From Siphonodentalium dalli (taxonomy: Eukaryota; Mollusca; Scaphopoda; Gadilida; Siphonodentaliidae), in assembly GCA_032622095.1 (NCBI GenBank), contig CP136061.1:123390754-123454753 (forward strand): a DNA stretch of 64,000 nt. Direction: 5' to 3'. The notes below the pieces were generated by a model that saw only the letters and a program-made list of their open reading frames with translations, ran no database searches and had not been told where the DNA came from. The translations under genes were made by a program, and so were the position numbers. Below, in pieces: positions 1 through 12,179 of the stretch. How positions within the stretch are numbered: position 1 is the first letter of the stretch; the number at the start of each line of letters is the position of its first letter.

Positions 1-542
1 GTCAGTCTGTGCCGTCCATCCGTCCGTCCGTCCATCCGACCTCATAACTCGAACAACTACGAACCGATTTCAATAATTTTTTGTATGCAATCTCCTTAGG
101 ACTGCCTCTCCACATGATGCTAATTGCGGTCGGTCCGACTTATTTTTTAAAGTTACGCCTCATTTTCGACTTATTTTGACTTGTCCGACTTTATATATAA
201 TAATAACTTTAACAAATATGAACCGATTTCAATCATTTTTGGTATACATGCTTCTCACAATACCCTCTCTACATGATGCGGCTAGGGATTGGCTCAGACT
301 GTTTTTCGTAATATTACACTTCATTTTCGACTTATTTTGACTGTCCGACTTAATAACTTAAACAAATATGAACCAATTTGAATAATTTTTTCTATACAAG
401 CTTCTTGTGACACCATATCGGTATTATTAGTCCGAATTTTTCTTTAAAGTTAAAAATCTTGTTTGTTGGGTTTACGGATAATGTGGGTTGAATTTGCCAC
501 GGTGGGGGTATGCTAGCACTCGAGTGCACACCTTTTGTTGGG
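1..542 (+). repeat. Interspersed repeat copy (partial), tccgacttaataactttaa type
   Basis: This stretch matches 35730-36306 almost line for line, including the words ACATGATGCGGCTAGGGATT and CACTCGAGTGCACACC near the right end. It begins with a 'gtccgtccgtccatc' low-complexity run and holds internal sub-repeats ('aacaaatatgaaccgatttc' three times). It is truncated by the window start. No coding potential was seen. Confidence 0.8.
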
Positions 543-699
543 GTGAGGAAATGCTGTTTCGGAAATTTAGTACTGTTACATGTATTTTAATCAATAAAAA
601 AGAAAGAAGAATCAGTATAAACCAATGAGTTTATTAGATCAGAATATAATCTTCCAGTTTTTGTTTGTATTCATACAGATTCATGGGCATCTGTCAGTT

Positions 700-1215
700 C
701 GTCCATCTGTTGGGGTTGGGGGCGTCCGTCCGTATGTCCATCTGATGTCTTTTCATGTCATAACTTGATCAGTAGTGGTCAGATCTCAATAAAAGTTGGT
801 ATGGGTACTCAATACTATGAGGACATTCAATGGAGTGTTCAATCATTTGGTTCAGGTTTTCCTTTCGAGAGTTTATCTGGAAATGTTTATATTTTGTCTG
901 TCAGAGCAGATATCTCCACCACCGGTTGTCAGATCTCAATTAAATTTGTATGGATGTTCACTAATACGAGGACATTCAATTGAGTGTTCAAATCGTTTTG
1001 TTTGGGTTTTTTTCCCATTCTAGAGTTATTCATCTTTGTTTATCTGGATATGTTGGCATTTTGTCTGTCCCAGCAGGTATCTCCACCCCGGTTGTCAGAT
1101 CTCAATGAAATTGGTATGGATGTTCACTGGAGTGTTCAATTGTTTTGTTCAGGTTTTCCATTCGATTTATTCATCTTTATTTATCTGAAAATGCTGATTT
1201 TTGGGTCCAATTACT
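700..1215 (+). repeat. Tandem repeat of about 150-167 bp units (three copies)
   Basis: The phrase GTCAGATCTCAAT recurs at about 778, 927 and 1094, followed each time by 'ttggtatgg..gttcact', 'gaggacattcaatggagtgttcaat' and 'caggttttcc..ttcg'. Units are about 149 and 167 bases. A pyrimidine-rich 'cgtccgtccg' lead-in precedes it. Open frames here in three overlapping registers are side effects of the repetition. Confidence 0.75.
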
Positions 1216-1412
1216 GTCATGAGTATCTCAGTCATAGATATGCCCACACTAGGCGGTATGCAACATGGGGGTATGCACCAGACGACAGTCCATCTCTTGT
1301 TAGAAATATTTTTCTACTCAACCAAATGTAATCTCAATTTGAGTTATCTCCCTTTGAGATAGAGTACCTGTAGTTCAGCAAAGGTGGCCGCTCTTACCGT
1401 ATTAACAGATAG

Positions 1413-1924
1413 ATCATTCCGTGAATCTCTACTCTGGCTAACGCCCATAGAGATCATATTCCACCAGTACAAAACTTGGGAACATTTTTATGTTCTGACC
1501 CGTTCTGACAGGGAACTTTTTAACATTGAATAAACAAGGCAGGGAATATATTTCTTTGTAAACACTTGTTCCTCAATAATCTACTTCACATTAGGGGGTG
1601 GTTGCTGCTCGAGATAGCGCATGTTTTTCTGTGACTTTTGTGAGCTTATATCGCAATAAACATTGAATTAATTACCCACGAGAAATTCCATAATTGTATG
1701 CGACTCAAAGCAAAATCGCTCATTAAATCATGCAATTTTGAGTTGGGACCTCCACCTATTATTAAGGAACAGGTAATAACTAAGAAATATTTTCCCTCCA
1801 CATAATTTTTTCGAATTTATAAGGTTGCCTGTCAAAACATCAAAAAGTTCCCAGGTTTTGTACTGGTGGAATATTATCTCTACATGCATTAGCCATGCGC
1901 TAGCTAGAGATTCATGGCATGATC
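1413..1924. repeat. Foldback repeat with long inverted arms
   Basis: The left arm (about 1413-1512) and right arm (about 1819-1924) are inverted copies of each other: both contain GATATTCCACC-like and 'ccagtacaaaacttgggaac' sequence on opposite strands, plus GAATCTCTA and the 'atcatgccatg' tip. The interior of about 300 bases is AT-rich and non-coding. A further arm copy lies at about 44288-44385. Confidence 0.65.
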
Positions 1925-2872
1925 TAGGCATGATCTAACCGTAAAAGCAGAAGTTCTGCGCTTTAATATGAGATCATTATAATCGCTTTGTATTATTAAA
2001 ATCAATTGAAGCCACATCCAAACCTCTTGAAGTTTTTTTTTTCTTTCATTCATTAAAAATGGTCATTCAGCTTCTTCATAGTTCTGCGCTAAATCACAGT
2101 AAAGTCGGCTAGTAAAGCACTAAGCCAATAGTTAAATAGTGACCCATGTTTAAGTGGGCGTGAGGGGATCAGCCCAGCAATGCCATCAGTATTCATAAAT
2201 ACTCATAGGTATGTCACCTGCAGATGGGGGTCCTGGTTTACCAATGACTGACCTACAGTGCTGGCCAAAACTCACTGACTACCTGAATAACATCATTCAT
2301 TTCCATCAGAGGTATTGAATGCATGTCACGTTTATTGAGTATAAAGCTTTAATTTCAATATAAATAAGGTCATTGGAGGCTAGTTTTGGTTGGTTGCCTG
2401 TTATAATGGTATAAGTTCAATTTCAACCCTTTACCTCCTACATTTTCCAGCCCACGAAATTATAGCTACAGCATAAGGCATTGTTGTAGAAAAAGCCATA
2501 GAAGAAAAATACCAATTTCAAGGGATGAAACGGTAGACAACATAATTTTACATGTTATCAAATAAATGGTCAGTTAATGCAAATACTCAGGAGTGGGGCT
2601 TTGCTGGGTCAAACTGAATGCCCTGTGTCAGTTTAGAGCCTCAGTTTATTTATAGCCATTCTCTCTGTTACATTCTTGGAAAGAATTCACAATATCGAAG
2701 ACATGAAAGGGGCCCTTTTTCCTTTAAAATAGCACAGAATATTATATGGAATAAAGCATGTTTTTCAATGTAATATTGATGAATTCAAATGAAATTATTC
2801 TGCCTCAGTATGTTTATCTTGGTATATCCCCTCCCCAGCTCCAAATGAGTCATCTCCGTTTGAAGTTATGAG

Positions 2873-2918
2873 CAGGGACCAGCCTAATCTCCCAAATCGT
2901 CCTCTAGGCTGGTCCCTG
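2873..2918. repeat. Short hairpin, arms CAGGGACCAGCCTA / TAGGCTGGTCCCTG
   Basis: Two perfectly complementary 14-base arms separated by 18 bases. The neighbouring sequence 'tctcccaaatcgtcctc' has no other support as an RNA gene. Function unknown. Confidence 0.6.
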
Positions 2919-3044
2919 GTTTTAGGAGGTCTCATTATGGATAAATGAGCCATGTTTGGGAGATGCAGGGTAACCTAATCGTAATCTCGTTTTGGAATCC
3001 TGTTGTAATTATGAGTCAAGCGATGACCGATTTGACATATTTAT

Positions 3045-3499
3045 CCTTTCATGATGGGAGCTGCGCTGGTGCAGCATTAACCCTTTGAGTGCCAGGGGCC
3101 GATCTCATCGGCCCTAAACCTACATAATAAGTATGTTAAAGAATATAAGAATAAATTATTAAAATTGTAAAAAATTGTATAAAATAAAAAAAATAACATT
3201 GTTAGGCCAATGCATTCTCTTATATATGCGAGGCGACCTATGGTCGACTCGCATATATAAGAGAATGCATTGGCACAGGGTATATGGGTTGATACAAAAA
3301 TCGACCTGGCACTCAAAGGGTTAAAGATCATCTGCCAGTACATTCTCTTAATATATATGCGAGTTATAGGGAGCCTCACATATATAATAGAATGCACTGG
3401 CTTACAAGGTCAAGGTAAATATTGTTAGGCCAATGATATAAGAGAATGCATTGGCATAGGGTTTTTGCAAAATTTCAGGAAGCTCCAGTCATGGAAGGG
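3045..3499. mobile_element. FB-C foldback element (TTAA type) with a second element inserted
   Basis: The left end 'cctttcatgatgggagctg' and right end 'ccagtcatggaaggg' followed by TTAA match other FB-C copies. The element is split at its internal TTAA (3077-3080) by a 240-bp element (3081-3320); 'gcagcattaa' before and 'agatcatctgcca' after are continuous in the intact copies. The remaining interior carries the 'cattctcttatatatgcgag' palindromes typical of the family. Confidence 0.75.
3081..3320. mobile_element. Nested TTAA element with TIR CCCTTTGAGTGCCAGG, mosaic interior
   Basis: It begins CCCTTTGAGTGCCAGG and ends CCTGGCACTCAAAGGG, with TTAA at 3077-3080 and 3321-3324. The right sub-terminal region ('atgggttgatacaaaaatcg') matches FB-B, while its central palindrome ('ccaatgcattctcttatata') matches FB-C. 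It therefore combines modules from two families. Non-coding. Confidence 0.75.
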
Positions 3500-3921
3500 T
3501 TAATGTTCCTACCACTTTAAATATTCACAAATCGAGAATAGTTTTCTTCCTCTTTTTCGGCTATTGTCATCCTATTTAAGATTCTGCACATAACCATTCA
3601 AATAATTGTGCAGCTTTTGATAAACAGCTGCAGTGAATGATCCCAAACACTGCGGATGCAGGTCTATTCTTTTGGTTGAATAATTTTTGCCCTGGTGTGG
3701 CCCTGTCGGATTATCTTAACACAACTTGGCTACAAAAAGCAATATTGAATCGGTGAAGTGTTGCACTCGCATTACTTTGCGTGTCATTAGTTTAAATTTG
3801 GCCTCGTTATTTTCAAACAAGTCTATCCCATAATGGTGATAGTAGATTTGAAAATATGCATAAAATGCACTCCGTATTATGATCACTTCATGAATGGTGA
3901 TTATTGATGCATCATTTGCAT

Positions 3922-4364
3922 CAAGGCTGAATATAGTGTGTCTGACATTTGTAGAATGAGGTTCCCAGAGGGTGAATTTAGTGATGCTATCCTGCATGGC
4001 AGGCTAGTTTCACCAAATTCACACTTTGGGAAACTCATTCTGCTCAGGATTCAACTGCTATGGGAGACCTAGGATCAGATTGAAGTTGGTGATGTTCACC
4101 CATTAATAGTCATTTCGATTATGCATTTTATCTTCTGAAAATTTATAATAGGGGATATAGAAACTGAACAGAAGAAGAGAAAAAGTAACTTAAAACAATG
4201 TTAATTTGAAACTATAGATACTTCCCAGAAGATGAGGCCAAAGCAGAGTGAGGTCCCCAGAGGGTGAATTTGGTGATGCTAGCCTGCTGTGTGGGGTAGC
4301 ATCACTAAATTCACCCTCTTGGGACTTCATTGTGCAACTGACAGACACACTAAATCCAGGCTTG
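3922..4364. mobile_element. FB-E element (hAT-like MITE), full length
   Basis: It starts CAAGGCTGAATATAGTGTG and ends CAGGCTTG. The flanks are ATTTGCAT (3914-3921) and TTTTGCAT (4365-4372), an 8-bp target duplication with one mismatch. Sub-terminal blocks 'gtctgacatttg..gaatgagg' and 'ctcattg..tgacagacacac' are inverted, and the 'gaggg(t)gaatttagtgatgct' block occurs twice in palindromic pairs. An 8-bp duplication is typical of hAT elements. Non-coding. Confidence 0.75.
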
Positions 4365-4526
4365 TTTTGCATGAAGTTGTGTGACATGTGCACAGTGAAA
4401 TATGAGTCGAATTCTTTATGTTGCCTGACATGTATTAAGGGCATTAAGGGCGTGACATGTATTTAGGGCAACCCATCATCTGAACCATTTCAGCCATTTC
4501 ACTTAACCCTGTCTATACTAAATATA

Positions 4527-4704
4527 GTAATGCTGTAAATAATCGACTCCTTAACAACAGCAGAATTATGGGTAATTTTTCAGGATTTAGTCGGAATTAT
4601 GGCTTGTTGCCGATGAATGGCAACAAGCCATATTTCGGACTAAACCGTGAAAATTACCCATAATTCTGCTATGGTTAAGGAGTCGATTATTTAGGGCATT
4701 ACTG
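4527..4704. mobile_element. FB-A foldback MITE (Tc1/mariner-like), slightly degraded
   Basis: A near-complete palindrome: 'aataatcgactccttaa' on the left and 'ttaaggagtcgattattta' on the right, ending GGGCATTACTG then TA. The loop is only a few bases around 'ttgttgccgatgaatggcaacaa'. The left tip has lost CA. Confidence 0.8.
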
Positions 4705-4839
4705 TACTTTATGTTAAACATCCTATAGCATTTTTGGAAGATAAAGCAGTTTTACCCTATTTTGTCTTTTGGCCAGGCACCCAAAAAGTTAAAATATAAA
4801 ATATCACCTATGTTAAAGAGTGTTTATAGTTTCATTGTA

Positions 4840-4941
4840 CAGTAATGCCCTATTTAATCAACTCCTTAACCACAGCAGATTATGGGTAATTTTTCAGGAT
4901 TTAGTCGGAAATATGGCTTGTTGCCATTCATCGGAAAGCTC
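4840..4941 (+). mobile_element. FB-A left half only
   Basis: Begins TA|CAGTAATGCCCTATTTAAT and runs to the centre 'catcggaaagctct'; the right arm is missing. Confidence 0.75.
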
Positions 4942-5258
4942 TGTGAATTTCTATACCAAAGCATCACTGACAAGTAGTTATCCCATAGGAAATGTTCAGA
5001 TAATAAGTTCAACAAACGTTTGTTGAACTTATTTTTTCTAAACATTTCCCTCAATAAATAGGGCTCCTTCTGCCCTTTTATTTATCTGTCATCTGCTTTT
5101 ATCACCTTAACATCCCTCCAAATGAATAATAGACCATTCTGATGTACACTTTTTAACTGACTGGGAGAATCCATTTACTACAGAAATGGTTAAATATGCT
5201 TTTATACTTTTTATCATCCTATTATTTTGAATGCTCTTGCGAGGTGTGGATGATTCTG

Positions 5259-5465
5259 CAGCAATGCTCTAAGTAATTGACTTCTTAACCACTGCAGAAT
5301 TATGGGTAACTTTTCAGGATTTATTCGGAAATATGGCTTGTTGCCATTCATCGGAAAGCCGAGAGCTTTCCGATGAATGGCAACAAGCCATATTTCCGAC
5401 TAAATCCTGAAAAATTACCCATAATTCTGCTGTGGTTAAGGAGTCGATTATTTAGAGCATTACTG
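5259..5465. mobile_element. FB-A foldback MITE, full length
   Basis: Arms of about 100 bases with a short centre ('ggaaagccgagagctttcc'); the right end GAGCATTACTG is followed by TA. Translations of the arms give recurrent spurious frames (for example NGNKPYFRLNPEKLP) on both strands. Confidence 0.85.
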
Positions 5466-5469
5466 TACC

Positions 5470-6951
5470 AGTTTGTCTTACAAATGATGTTGATTATAAG
5501 TAATTTTCACTTTTCATCGCCAAGTAAGCAGAAAATTAGCCTTGGGAATTTTGACTAATTAGGTGTCGAATCAGATGTGTTATCATTAAGATTTAAGAAG
5601 GTGCTCAGGGTGGACCATGAGAATTTATACCCATTAAAGTCAGATAGTAATTTAAGATGGTGTTTAGGCCTAAATTAAAGTATACAGTGATAATATAGCA
5701 TTATAAAGAAGAGGAAATTACTCATACCAATACAATGTAGCTGTCATTGCACATGGAAAATTCGGCTTCACATATGAAAGGAAATATTAGTTTAACTATT
5801 TCAATGGATGTCCAATAAGCCCTATTATTTAGCGAATTTTTGATCTGAGAATTCTTCGCGCTGAATGGCCATTTTTGTATAGTTCTCATGCAGTCATGCA
5901 GCTTAAAAGGGCCGGTGAACAATACCGAACTTGTAGCTTCTTAACTCTTAGTCAGGCTACGAGAGCTTTACCTCAATGTAATCTCCTGTAAGAGCCCGGA
6001 CAGGAATATCTTGTGTTGTAAAGACCGCACGGATCATTCATTGATTTTTTCCTTGGTAGTGTTGGGCCCACAGTTGTGCGTAACCTCCATTGGTGCTTTG
6101 CAATTTCCGCGGTGAATGACAAGTGGTTTATTCTAGGACTGTGCCACTGAATACATCAGGAATTTTTCTGCTCCCATTTAGTACAGGACTCCCTGCTCTA
6201 TTTGGATAGCCGCGTTTATCACTCACTGCACAGCTATCGGAGTCTGCACTTATTGTGATTACGAAATCTTGACTGTTGACCTGACACGATTGCTCAAATA
6301 CTTACCGATAACAGTTCATTCCTAATTTAGGTTATATTACATTATATTCATAGTGTGGTTTTGTGGCTTTTCTAACGGAGGTAAGTTCATAATTAATTTG
6401 ACATTACACGATGTACTAATTTACATGTATGTTTTGTGGTGTATTTTATATTGCTTATCAATTGCCAGCAACATGTCCATAAACCAACTTATCTGTTCTG
6501 TGATCACTGGCCTGTGAAATGTGCTATTGTTGGAATCACTGATTATTGAGGCCAACTAGTAATAAGGTCATTGCATGTACATGACTACTTCTTGGTGTGT
6601 CCCCAGGCTGGCCATGTGCATTGGGTGTTTGACATAAAATACAGCTATTATGTGGTGGCTGATTTCATTATAGGTAAAATATTAGAATAATTATATGCAT
6701 ATATAGATTTCTTCAGCCACAGATTGTGTTTTTACAGAAGCTTCTGAAGATGACATTTTATACATTTTTCAAGGACGAGTAATTCTAACTAGTATCCTGA
6801 ATCAAATGTTGAAACTATTTAAAAAAAAAAAATCAAAATACTCAAATTTGTATAGTCTTAGTAATTCTTAGCAACACTAACTTTGGTAAATTAAACAAAA
6901 ATTTCCTGAAAAAAAAAACAATTCAAAATGCAATCAAAATGATATCAATTA
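5470..6951. other. No gene or repeat recognised
   Basis: AT-rich sequence without a convincing exon, RNA gene or family match. The part around 5940-6260 is more GC-balanced ('gagcccggacagg', 'tttccgcggtg') and could hold an unrecognised exon or regulatory region, but nothing specific supports that. Homopolymer A runs occur at 6820-6835 and 6910-6918. Confidence 0.4.
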
Positions 6952-7163
6952 CTTAATGCCCTAAATAATCGACTCCTTAACCACAGCAGAATTATGGGTA
7001 ATTTTTCGGGATTTAGTCGGAAATATGGCTTGTTGTCATTCATCCTAAAGCTCTCAATGAGAGCTTTCCGATGAATGGCAACAAGCCATATTTCCGACTA
7101 AATCCTGAAAAATTACCCATAATTCTGCTGTGGCTAAGGAGTCGATTATTTAGGACATTACAG
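6952..7163. mobile_element. FB-A foldback MITE, full length
   Basis: Flanked by TA on both sides (6950-6951 and 7164-7165). Arms carry 'aataatcgactccttaacc' and its complement; the tips are slightly diverged (CTTAATGCC / GGACATTACAG). Confidence 0.85.
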
Positions 7164-7763
7164 TAGATTGTACATCTGTAATGAGCAGATTTTCACCATT
7201 CTCGCTATTGACAGAAACTATTATCCCCAATTTTGTAAGGAAATTTCCTTTCAGAATTGGATCACCCAAATGTTATAATATACATCTTTCTACAACTACA
7301 TATTTCCATTTTATATTGTTTTTTCTAGTTATTGACTGGAACACCCAGGTTCTCAAGAGCAAAAGGTTAAAATAAAAGCCTAGATTTACATGTACTTGAT
7401 AGGGTGTCAATATGTCATATCTCAGCTATATTGTCCAATTGCGAAAATAAATTGGAAATGTTTTTAGATGAATTCAAAAACCAATCAAGTCGGGATTTTT
7501 TCTGGAATTATGGCATTACAGGATCAGCCAGGATCTCAACTTTTACTATTAAATAATACAACTTTTTTGGACCACTATATGGTTATTGTTTTAGGGAATT
7601 TTTCATGATCATTTTTTGATAAGTATCTTCATTCAATAGAGTATAGATAAAAAAAATTGTGGAATAATGTTTAAGTGAATTCCTTGGTTCCTGATGTTAG
7701 TGTGATAAACTGAAAAAATTTGCATATATTCTGCAAGATACCAACGAAAATAATCACAATTTG

Positions 7764-7957
7764 CCATTGAATGGAATTATATATTATTCATCTGGAGGGT
7801 TTTTTAAGAAAAATAAGCGAACGACAGATAACACAACTGCAGAATGAATCCCATCTATTGGTGGGAATTTTAAATGTTCAGATAATAAGTTGAACTTATT
7901 ATCTGAACATTTCCTGAGAGATAACTACTCGTCAATGAGTATTTAGAATAGAAAGGG
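7764..7957. mobile_element. FB-D foldback element, left end degraded
   Basis: Central hairpin 'aaatgttcagataataagtt' / 'aacttattatctgaacattt' at 7873-7912 and right tip GTATTTAGAATAGAAAGGG followed by TTAG (a decayed TTAA). The left part keeps 'attattcatctggagggtt' but lacks a clear tip. Confidence 0.7.
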
Positions 7958-8594
7958 TTAGAGCCCAACTGTGAGACTGACTGTGGTTGGTTAGATAATT
8001 GCTGATTGTTCTCTGACACCTCGGCTCTAGAGTCCTTCCTCATACACTCAGCATGCGTGGTGTCCTTTTTAGACTGTGTCACCCTTGCTGGTACACTTAG
8101 CATGCGTGGTATCCTGTTTTAATCTTATGTCCTGCAGGTAGTTAAAACTTCACATTGCAGCTGCTTTGTCATTGTTATTGTCGTGGGAGCAGTTCAATGT
8201 TTACTCAATAAAACTAATATCTCGCAAACGTTAATGTCACAAGCAAATGATATCCATTTTAAGGGTAGGCTGCGCACTGTCACAATGTAAATGCTGACAT
8301 AGAAATGTTCAGCTAGGTACTCGCTCGGTAAATCCTGGGTATATAACTGTTTACTTCCTTAAAATGAACAGTCGTTGGTTTTATTATCAGTGAACATGCA
8401 CGGTAAATGTCTCAACAATTTACTCAGGGACGCCGGAAGCACCAAAGGGCAAGGGGGCAAACCAGTCAGGAGGGAACTTTTCGGTTACCCACTGGACTCA
8501 CCTGGGCCAGTGCAAGGGGGCAAGTCCCCCCTCATGCCCACCTTCTCCAGTGTCCCTGAATTTACTTTAAAATTACATGCTACTTAATTAAAAC

Positions 8595-8893
8595 CAAGGC
8601 TTGGAAATATTGTGCCTGTCATTTGCAGAATAAAGTCCCCAGAGGGTGAATTTAGTGACGTATGCAATTTATCTTCTGCAAATTAGGGCATATAGAAACT
8701 TAACAGATGGGAAAAAGTTACTAAAAACAATGTTAATTTGAGACTATAGATAGTTCACAGAAGATGAGACCAAAGCAGAATGAGGTCCCCAGAGTTTAGT
8801 GATGCTAGCCCACTGTGCAGGGTAGCGTCACTATTAAAATTCACCCTCTGGTGACCTCATTCTGCAAATGACAGACACAATGCTACACTAAAC
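8595..8893. mobile_element. FB-E element (hAT-like), right tip lost
   Basis: Starts CAAGGCTTGGAAATATTGTG, followed by 'cctgtcatttgcagaata'. The right side has 'ctcattctgcaaatgacag' but not the GGCTTG tip. The interior has 'aacaatgttaatttgagact', as in the copies at 3922 and 56958. Confidence 0.7.
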
Positions 8894-9092
8894 TCGAATG
8901 CAAAAAGCTATGAACAGAAAATTGTTCATTGATATATAATAGAGTATGTCTTCCTGTTAGATATATTCCTGTTGACTACACATGTATAGGGCCCAGTGGG
9001 CTGAGTATAGTTCACTCACAAATTGAACAATATATCTTGGACCCCATTGGGCAATACCTGCGTAGTCCACAAAACCATGCTCCATTTATTAA

Positions 9093-9221
9093 CCGTTCCA
9101 TGACTGATGCTTCCTGAAATGTTGCGAAAACCCTGTGCCAAAACATTGGTCTAATAATATTTTGAATCCACTGGCACAGGATCTTTAATTCTGCAACAGC
9201 GCAGCTCCAATAATGAAAGTG
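9093..9221. mobile_element. Short FB-C foldback element
   Basis: TTAA at 9089-9092, left tip CCGTTCCATGACTGATGC, right tip 'aataatgaaagtg' then TTAA at 9222-9225. It keeps 'gcgaaaaccctgtgcca' and 'tggcacaggatctttaatt' but lacks most of the central palindromes. Confidence 0.7.
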
Positions 9222-9225
9222 TTAA

Positions 9226-11350
9226 GTAGATGGGAATCAAACAACTACTCATCAATGAGAACAGTAAGACCTCTCCAAACCGAATACCCTTCGGACTGGC
9301 TCTTCTGTTCGATTTTATAGAGAGGTATTTGGTTTATAGAAAATTGCACTACGATCGGAATGTATTGGTGTCGTTACTGAGAGTTGTCGAAGCACAACCA
9401 ATCGATTATTAGTTAATTAAACTTTATTCAATAAAGTACCAAATAAGATATAAATAACAATAGATAAAACATAGTTTGATAAGAATAAAAACATGGTGTA
9501 ATATATTATTAATGACATAATACATGTATAGATTAGACAGGAAACATGGAAATGATAAATTTTACAGTGATTCGCCATATTTGAAAATGTCGCTGATATA
9601 GTAGCACAGGTATAGTAGTTTTGTACTCTTGTTTTTTTGCGTACCATTTTATTTAGAGGACTTTTGTTCGGCGAATGCTTTGAACTGGATAATAACAGCA
9701 GGTGTCTGATTAGATAATTTTGCATGTATGCTTATTTCACACATTGAGTTAACAATTTGTTTGGTATGGAGAGGGATTCGGTTTATATATATAGAGTGTC
9801 CGGTTCGGAGATGTTTTACTGTATAAAGTTATCAAATGGGCTAATATTTATCAAATGCAAAGTTATGAATTTATCGATTGGAGTCGAGGAAGTACCCATC
9901 AGTGATAAATTAGTTATCAAGGGTCAACATTTCTCGAATACTAAAGCCTGACTAAACATGAATTTATGTAGAAATTAATATTGTTGAACATCTATAGTGC
10001 CTGAGTACACTTGGGGAAGAACAAAATGGAGGTTTATTACCATACTTGGCCTTGTGTGGATTCAACAAAGTTCTCATTCCCATGTCATTAAAACATAAAA
10101 AATATTCCCTCAAACGACATTTCCGATTACCATCTGCTATGATAAACTTTTACGACCAATCAGATTAAATTTTTAGTTTTGTTATTACCAGGTGTGAAAA
10201 GGTGACGATAAGGATATTCTAGTTCACTGGTCACTTAAATTCTAGCTGCTCTGCCGCAAATCATCGGTAATTATTCAACCATGTGTCGTGCAGAACCATG
10301 TCAGACCTCCCCCATATCAGATTTACGTCAACTAATCTATTATTCATGAGTTGATGCTGATATATGTTCTGATAGGCTGGAAATTTAACAGTTGATTACA
10401 CCAGTTGTTCTGATTTCGCATTGATGTGATTTATTAATTTTGTGATGGAGGTGGATTCATTGGTTCTGGAATTATGGTTGGCGTAATTATATGGGTGCGG
10501 TTTACAAGTAGTTCAAACATATTTCTTTCTCATTAGTATAAGATTTGGATGCAGGCTCAGCTCTTTCCATGTGAAAACACAGCAAGAGTAACTATTTGCT
10601 CCTGCAATTCAGACACAATTATTAGTTGGGTTTTTCTTAGACAAAGGACCTACCCCAAGTGTTCACTGTAAATTATCTCTACATGTGATTTCCCCCCATG
10701 ACCTCTCTCAATTGCCTCCCCGATGACCACGCAAAACATCACCCATTTTAATACCGATTGTTATGAACAAATCTGGCAATGGTCCGGGTTGGTACCCATC
10801 AACTTAAATAGTACATTGTATCTGTAACATACCCTTGATAATTATGTTCACAAGCCATGATTGTCTGTGCACTCATATGGAGATGACCGCCCACATATAA
10901 GCCATCTTCAAACATTTACTATTGAGATACCTATGCCAACGGGGGTGACAGGAAGACAGCTTGGAAGGGCTATATCACCCCCGTGCAATATACAAAATAT
11001 TTGTAGTTATTGTTAATATGTTTGTGATATTCATGTATGTATATAGTAAACAAACTTATCCTATCCTATCCTATCCACTTATACTTTCACATGCCCATAA
11101 TTAAATTGACACTGAAAAGGATCTGAACAAAATAATAAATATTACTTCACTATTCAGTGATTACATTGATATACATATGATCAGTTTTACATATCTATGT
11201 CTGTGACAGGAGCAAATTTTAGCTCATGGCCATCATATGCACATTGTTGTATGCACGAGATCCATTACAGTCAACTCCTGACCTGATGGTTTGTTTAGCA
11301 TTGTGTGATATCCCTGGACATCAGACTGACGGGATCGGAGGAACGAAATT
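9226..11350. other. Largely unannotated stretch
   Basis: Short open frames at 9230-9412 (+), 9417-9725 (-) and 9757-9951 (+) have no recognisable domain, splice context or base-composition signal, and I leave them out as genes. The phrase 'agatgggaatcaaacaacta' at 9227 recurs as a variant at 51119, so part of this is repeat. A short 'tatcctatcctatcc' run lies at about 11058-11077. Confidence 0.4.
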
Positions 11351-11353
11351 TGC

Positions 11354-11434
11354 CCAGTAATGCCCTAAATAATTGACTCCTTAACCACAGCAGAATTATG
11401 GGTAACTTTTCAGGATTTAATCGGAAATATGGCC
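11354..11434 (+). mobile_element. FB-A left arm fragment
   Basis: CAGTAATGCCCTAAATAATT through 'tttaatcggaaatatggcc', where the match stops. No right arm. Confidence 0.75.
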
Positions 11435-12179
11435 ATATTTTTCTGTGTCCCACTTCACTGCATTCAGCATGTTATACCATGAACTATTCCTGATCACCCT
11501 TCAGACCTCGTCTACATAATCACAAATGAGAACGGTGCGTTATTTGAGAACGTAATCGCAACATAACCAGGCAGAATCAACCATGTTGCTTGTAATAAGC
11601 AATGTCCGCTTCGATATCTTTCAGAATAAGGCAACACTTAAGCCAAAAACCTTTTTCATCGCAAATAGTTCACTGGTGATCATGCAGTGTTAGCTGGCAA
11701 ATAAGATTATCATGGTTTATTACTCCATGTTTGTTTTATTTAGTGGCAGATACACCGGTGATGTACATGCATGTAGGCATTAATCTGTGGATCTGGTCAT
11801 ATGTCGGAAGGGAAATTTGGGTTTAGGGAAAGTGAATCTAAAATTAACCTGCTGCTCCTATAGCGGAAACCCTTGTTATGTTATATCAATTGTATCATTA
11901 ACATCTGGGCTAGAATACTAAGCCTTAGCAATATTCATCTATTTAATACAGCATGTCGTCATGACATGATCATTATAATTTCAGCCTATCAGTTTATGAT
12001 TTAAGTTCTGTCTTTCAACAAAATGTCACAGTAAATACCCAATGTGCTAGAAAGTGTCATTATTTTTCAAAGAAACTTAATATTGATGAATTCTGTTGCA
12101 TGATAAAGGCATAAAGCCTAATCTGTAAATCCTAACATTGTACAGTCCCACTCTCAGAGTCCTTGATTATATTCCTTAA

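Larger units (their letters stand above)
4507..5189. mobile_element. FB-D foldback element (TTAA type), interrupted by FB-A copies
   Basis: The left tip CCCTGTCTATACTAAAT follows TTAA (4503-4506), and the right tip ATTTACTACAGAAATGG precedes TTAA (5190-5193). The family hairpin 'aaatgttcagataataagtt' lies at about 4989. Two FB-A insertions (4527-4704 and 4840-4941) interrupt the left part, so this FB-D copy would be older than those FB-A copies. Confidence 0.6.

Noticed and set aside
2873-2918. Hairpin considered as a tRNA or microRNA precursor
   Set aside because: No tRNA A/B box or cloverleaf arms, and the 14-base stem is too short for a typical precursor.
5373-5558. Recurrent frame NGNKPYFRLNPEKLP seen here and at 14230-14506, 33135-33407 and 52415
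   Set aside because: It is the translation of the FB-A palindrome arm, appears on both strands, and never extends beyond the element.
8375-8587. GC-richer 70-codon frame with 'ggaagcaccaaagggcaagg'
   Set aside because: No splice context or recognised domain; it resembles dispersed GC-rich repeat debris rather than an exon.
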